Shown here: piece after piece, positions 6,639-7,058 of the stretch | Layout of the letters: every line of letters starts with the position of its first letter | How positions within the stretch are numbered: position 1 is the first letter of the stretch | DNA from: CSBr16-57R1 sp041163265 | GTDB taxonomy: Bacteria; Actinomycetota; Nitriliruptoria; Nitriliruptorales; Nitriliruptoraceae | NCBI GenBank assembly: GCA_041163265.1 | Contig: JBEARL010000074.1 | Location: forward strand, 1-7,058 | Direction: 5' to 3' | DNA: 7,058 bases | Notes under the pieces: model-generated | Seen by the model: only the letters and a program-made list of their open reading frames with translations | Told to the model about the DNA's origin: nothing | The model's database searches: none | Translations under genes and position numbers: made by a program

Positions 6639-7058
6639 GTGCCGCGTCCGGACGTGACGATGGGCGCGGCCGTCCGCGCTGCGTTCCTCGCCGACGAGCG
6701 GACGCTGCGCCTGGCGGTGGTCGGCGCCGACGGCTGGCCGGACGTGGTGCCGCTGTGGTTCGTCCACCACCCGGACCCACGGGGCGACCTCTGGATCTGG
6801 AACCTGACGCGGGCCCGGCGCACCCCGGACCTCGAGGCCGGGGCGCGGTGCGGCGTCGCGGTCGACGGCGGCGAGGCGTACGCCGAGCTGCGCGGGCTGA
6901 CCGCCCGGGCGGTGCCGACGCGCGTCCCCGACGGCGACGTGCCGCTGGAGGTGCGCCGGGCCTACAGCCGGAAGTACTTCGCGCACGACGAGCCGCTGCC
7001 GCCGGCGCACCACCACGCCTGGTTCGCGCTGGCGCTGTCGGACGAGCGCAGCTGGGAC
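6639..7058 (+). CDS. Pyridoxamine 5'-phosphate oxidase-family FMN/F420-binding split-barrel protein, C-terminus cut off by the window edge
   Basis: The first 140 codons are present and read without a stop to the right edge. The pattern is that of the small PPOX-like split beta-barrel family: helix AAVRAAFLADERTLRLAVVG (10-29), DGWPDVVPLWFV (31-42), DLWIWNLTRARRTPDL (50-65) with the basic cluster that usually meets the flavin phosphate, a strand CGVAVDGGEAYAELRGLTARA (71-91) of which the middle LRG is typical, and a late segment RRAYSRKYFAHDE (106-118). Such proteins bind FMN, F420 or heme and reduce or oxidise small molecules. Which cofactor is used cannot be told from this part. The GTG start is set by GGAGGGG directly upstream. 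The gene is divergent from the rhodanese lipoprotein gene over 57 bases, so both may respond to the same signal. Confidence 0.85.
   Translation, partial: MPRPDVTMGAAVRAAFLADERTLRLAVVGADGWPDVVPLWFVHHPDPRGDLWIWNLTRARRTPDLEAGARCGVAVDGGEAYAELRGLTARAVPTRVPDGDVPLEVRRAYSRKYFAHDEPLPPAHHHAWFALALSDERSWD

Noticed and set aside
5644..6780. Minus-strand open frame of 378 codons crossing regulator, rhodanese and PPOX genes
   Set aside because: Crosses three supported genes out of frame and has a Pro/Arg-rich translation.
6582..7016. Upstream extension of the rhodanese reading frame
   Set aside because: It would bury the signal peptide and lipobox inside the protein and lie antisense to the PPOX gene; ATG 6581 follows a -10-like box and begins with a normal lipoprotein signal.

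Overview
The window is very GC-rich (by eye roughly three quarters G+C), densely coded and has strong G/C bias at third codon positions. Its protein signatures (PurA, PurD, a CarH/LitR-type MerR regulator, a PPOX-type split-barrel protein, a divergent ProA-like dehydrogenase) and its TANNNT-type -10 boxes with probable leaderless starts suggest a high-GC actinobacterium. I cannot place it more finely. No tRNA, rRNA, CRISPR array, insertion sequence or phage gene is visible, and no gap between genes reaches 300 bases.

Left part (1-4886, all minus strand): a divergent ProA-family dehydrogenase gene with a probable leaderless start at 4886 is followed by a 93-base gap largely made of short tandem repeats, then purA, then purD 7 bases later, then a class I SAM-dependent methyltransferase 49 bases later that runs off the left edge. 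purA and purD act in de novo purine synthesis: PurD makes GAR early in the pathway, and PurA commits IMP to AMP. They look translationally coupled, and the methyltransferase probably shares their transcript. The ProA-like gene may be a separate unit, because purA has its own candidate -10 box.

Middle (4887-5920): a MerR-type regulator with a C-terminal cobalamin-binding module is transcribed rightwards, divergently from the ProA-like gene. It carries the W-x9-EH and E-x-H-x-x-G motifs of CarH/LitR, the adenosylcobalamin-dependent photoreceptor repressors. A perfect 7-bp inverted repeat lies between the two genes, against the -10 box of the dehydrogenase gene. The best hypothesis here is that a light- and B12-sensing repressor controls the ProA-like dehydrogenase.

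Right part (5921-7058): a hairpin separates the regulator from a convergent minus-strand pair, a short rhodanese lipoprotein and a 56-residue, two-helix membrane peptide in the same frame directly after the rhodanese stop. Divergent to the rhodanese gene is a PPOX/FMN split-barrel protein gene that runs off the right edge. The two promoters face outwards from a 57-base gap and appear to overlap.

The tetranucleotide CTAG occurs only three times in the window by my scan, always between genes and always inside a candidate -10 box of the form TAGC[G/C]T.
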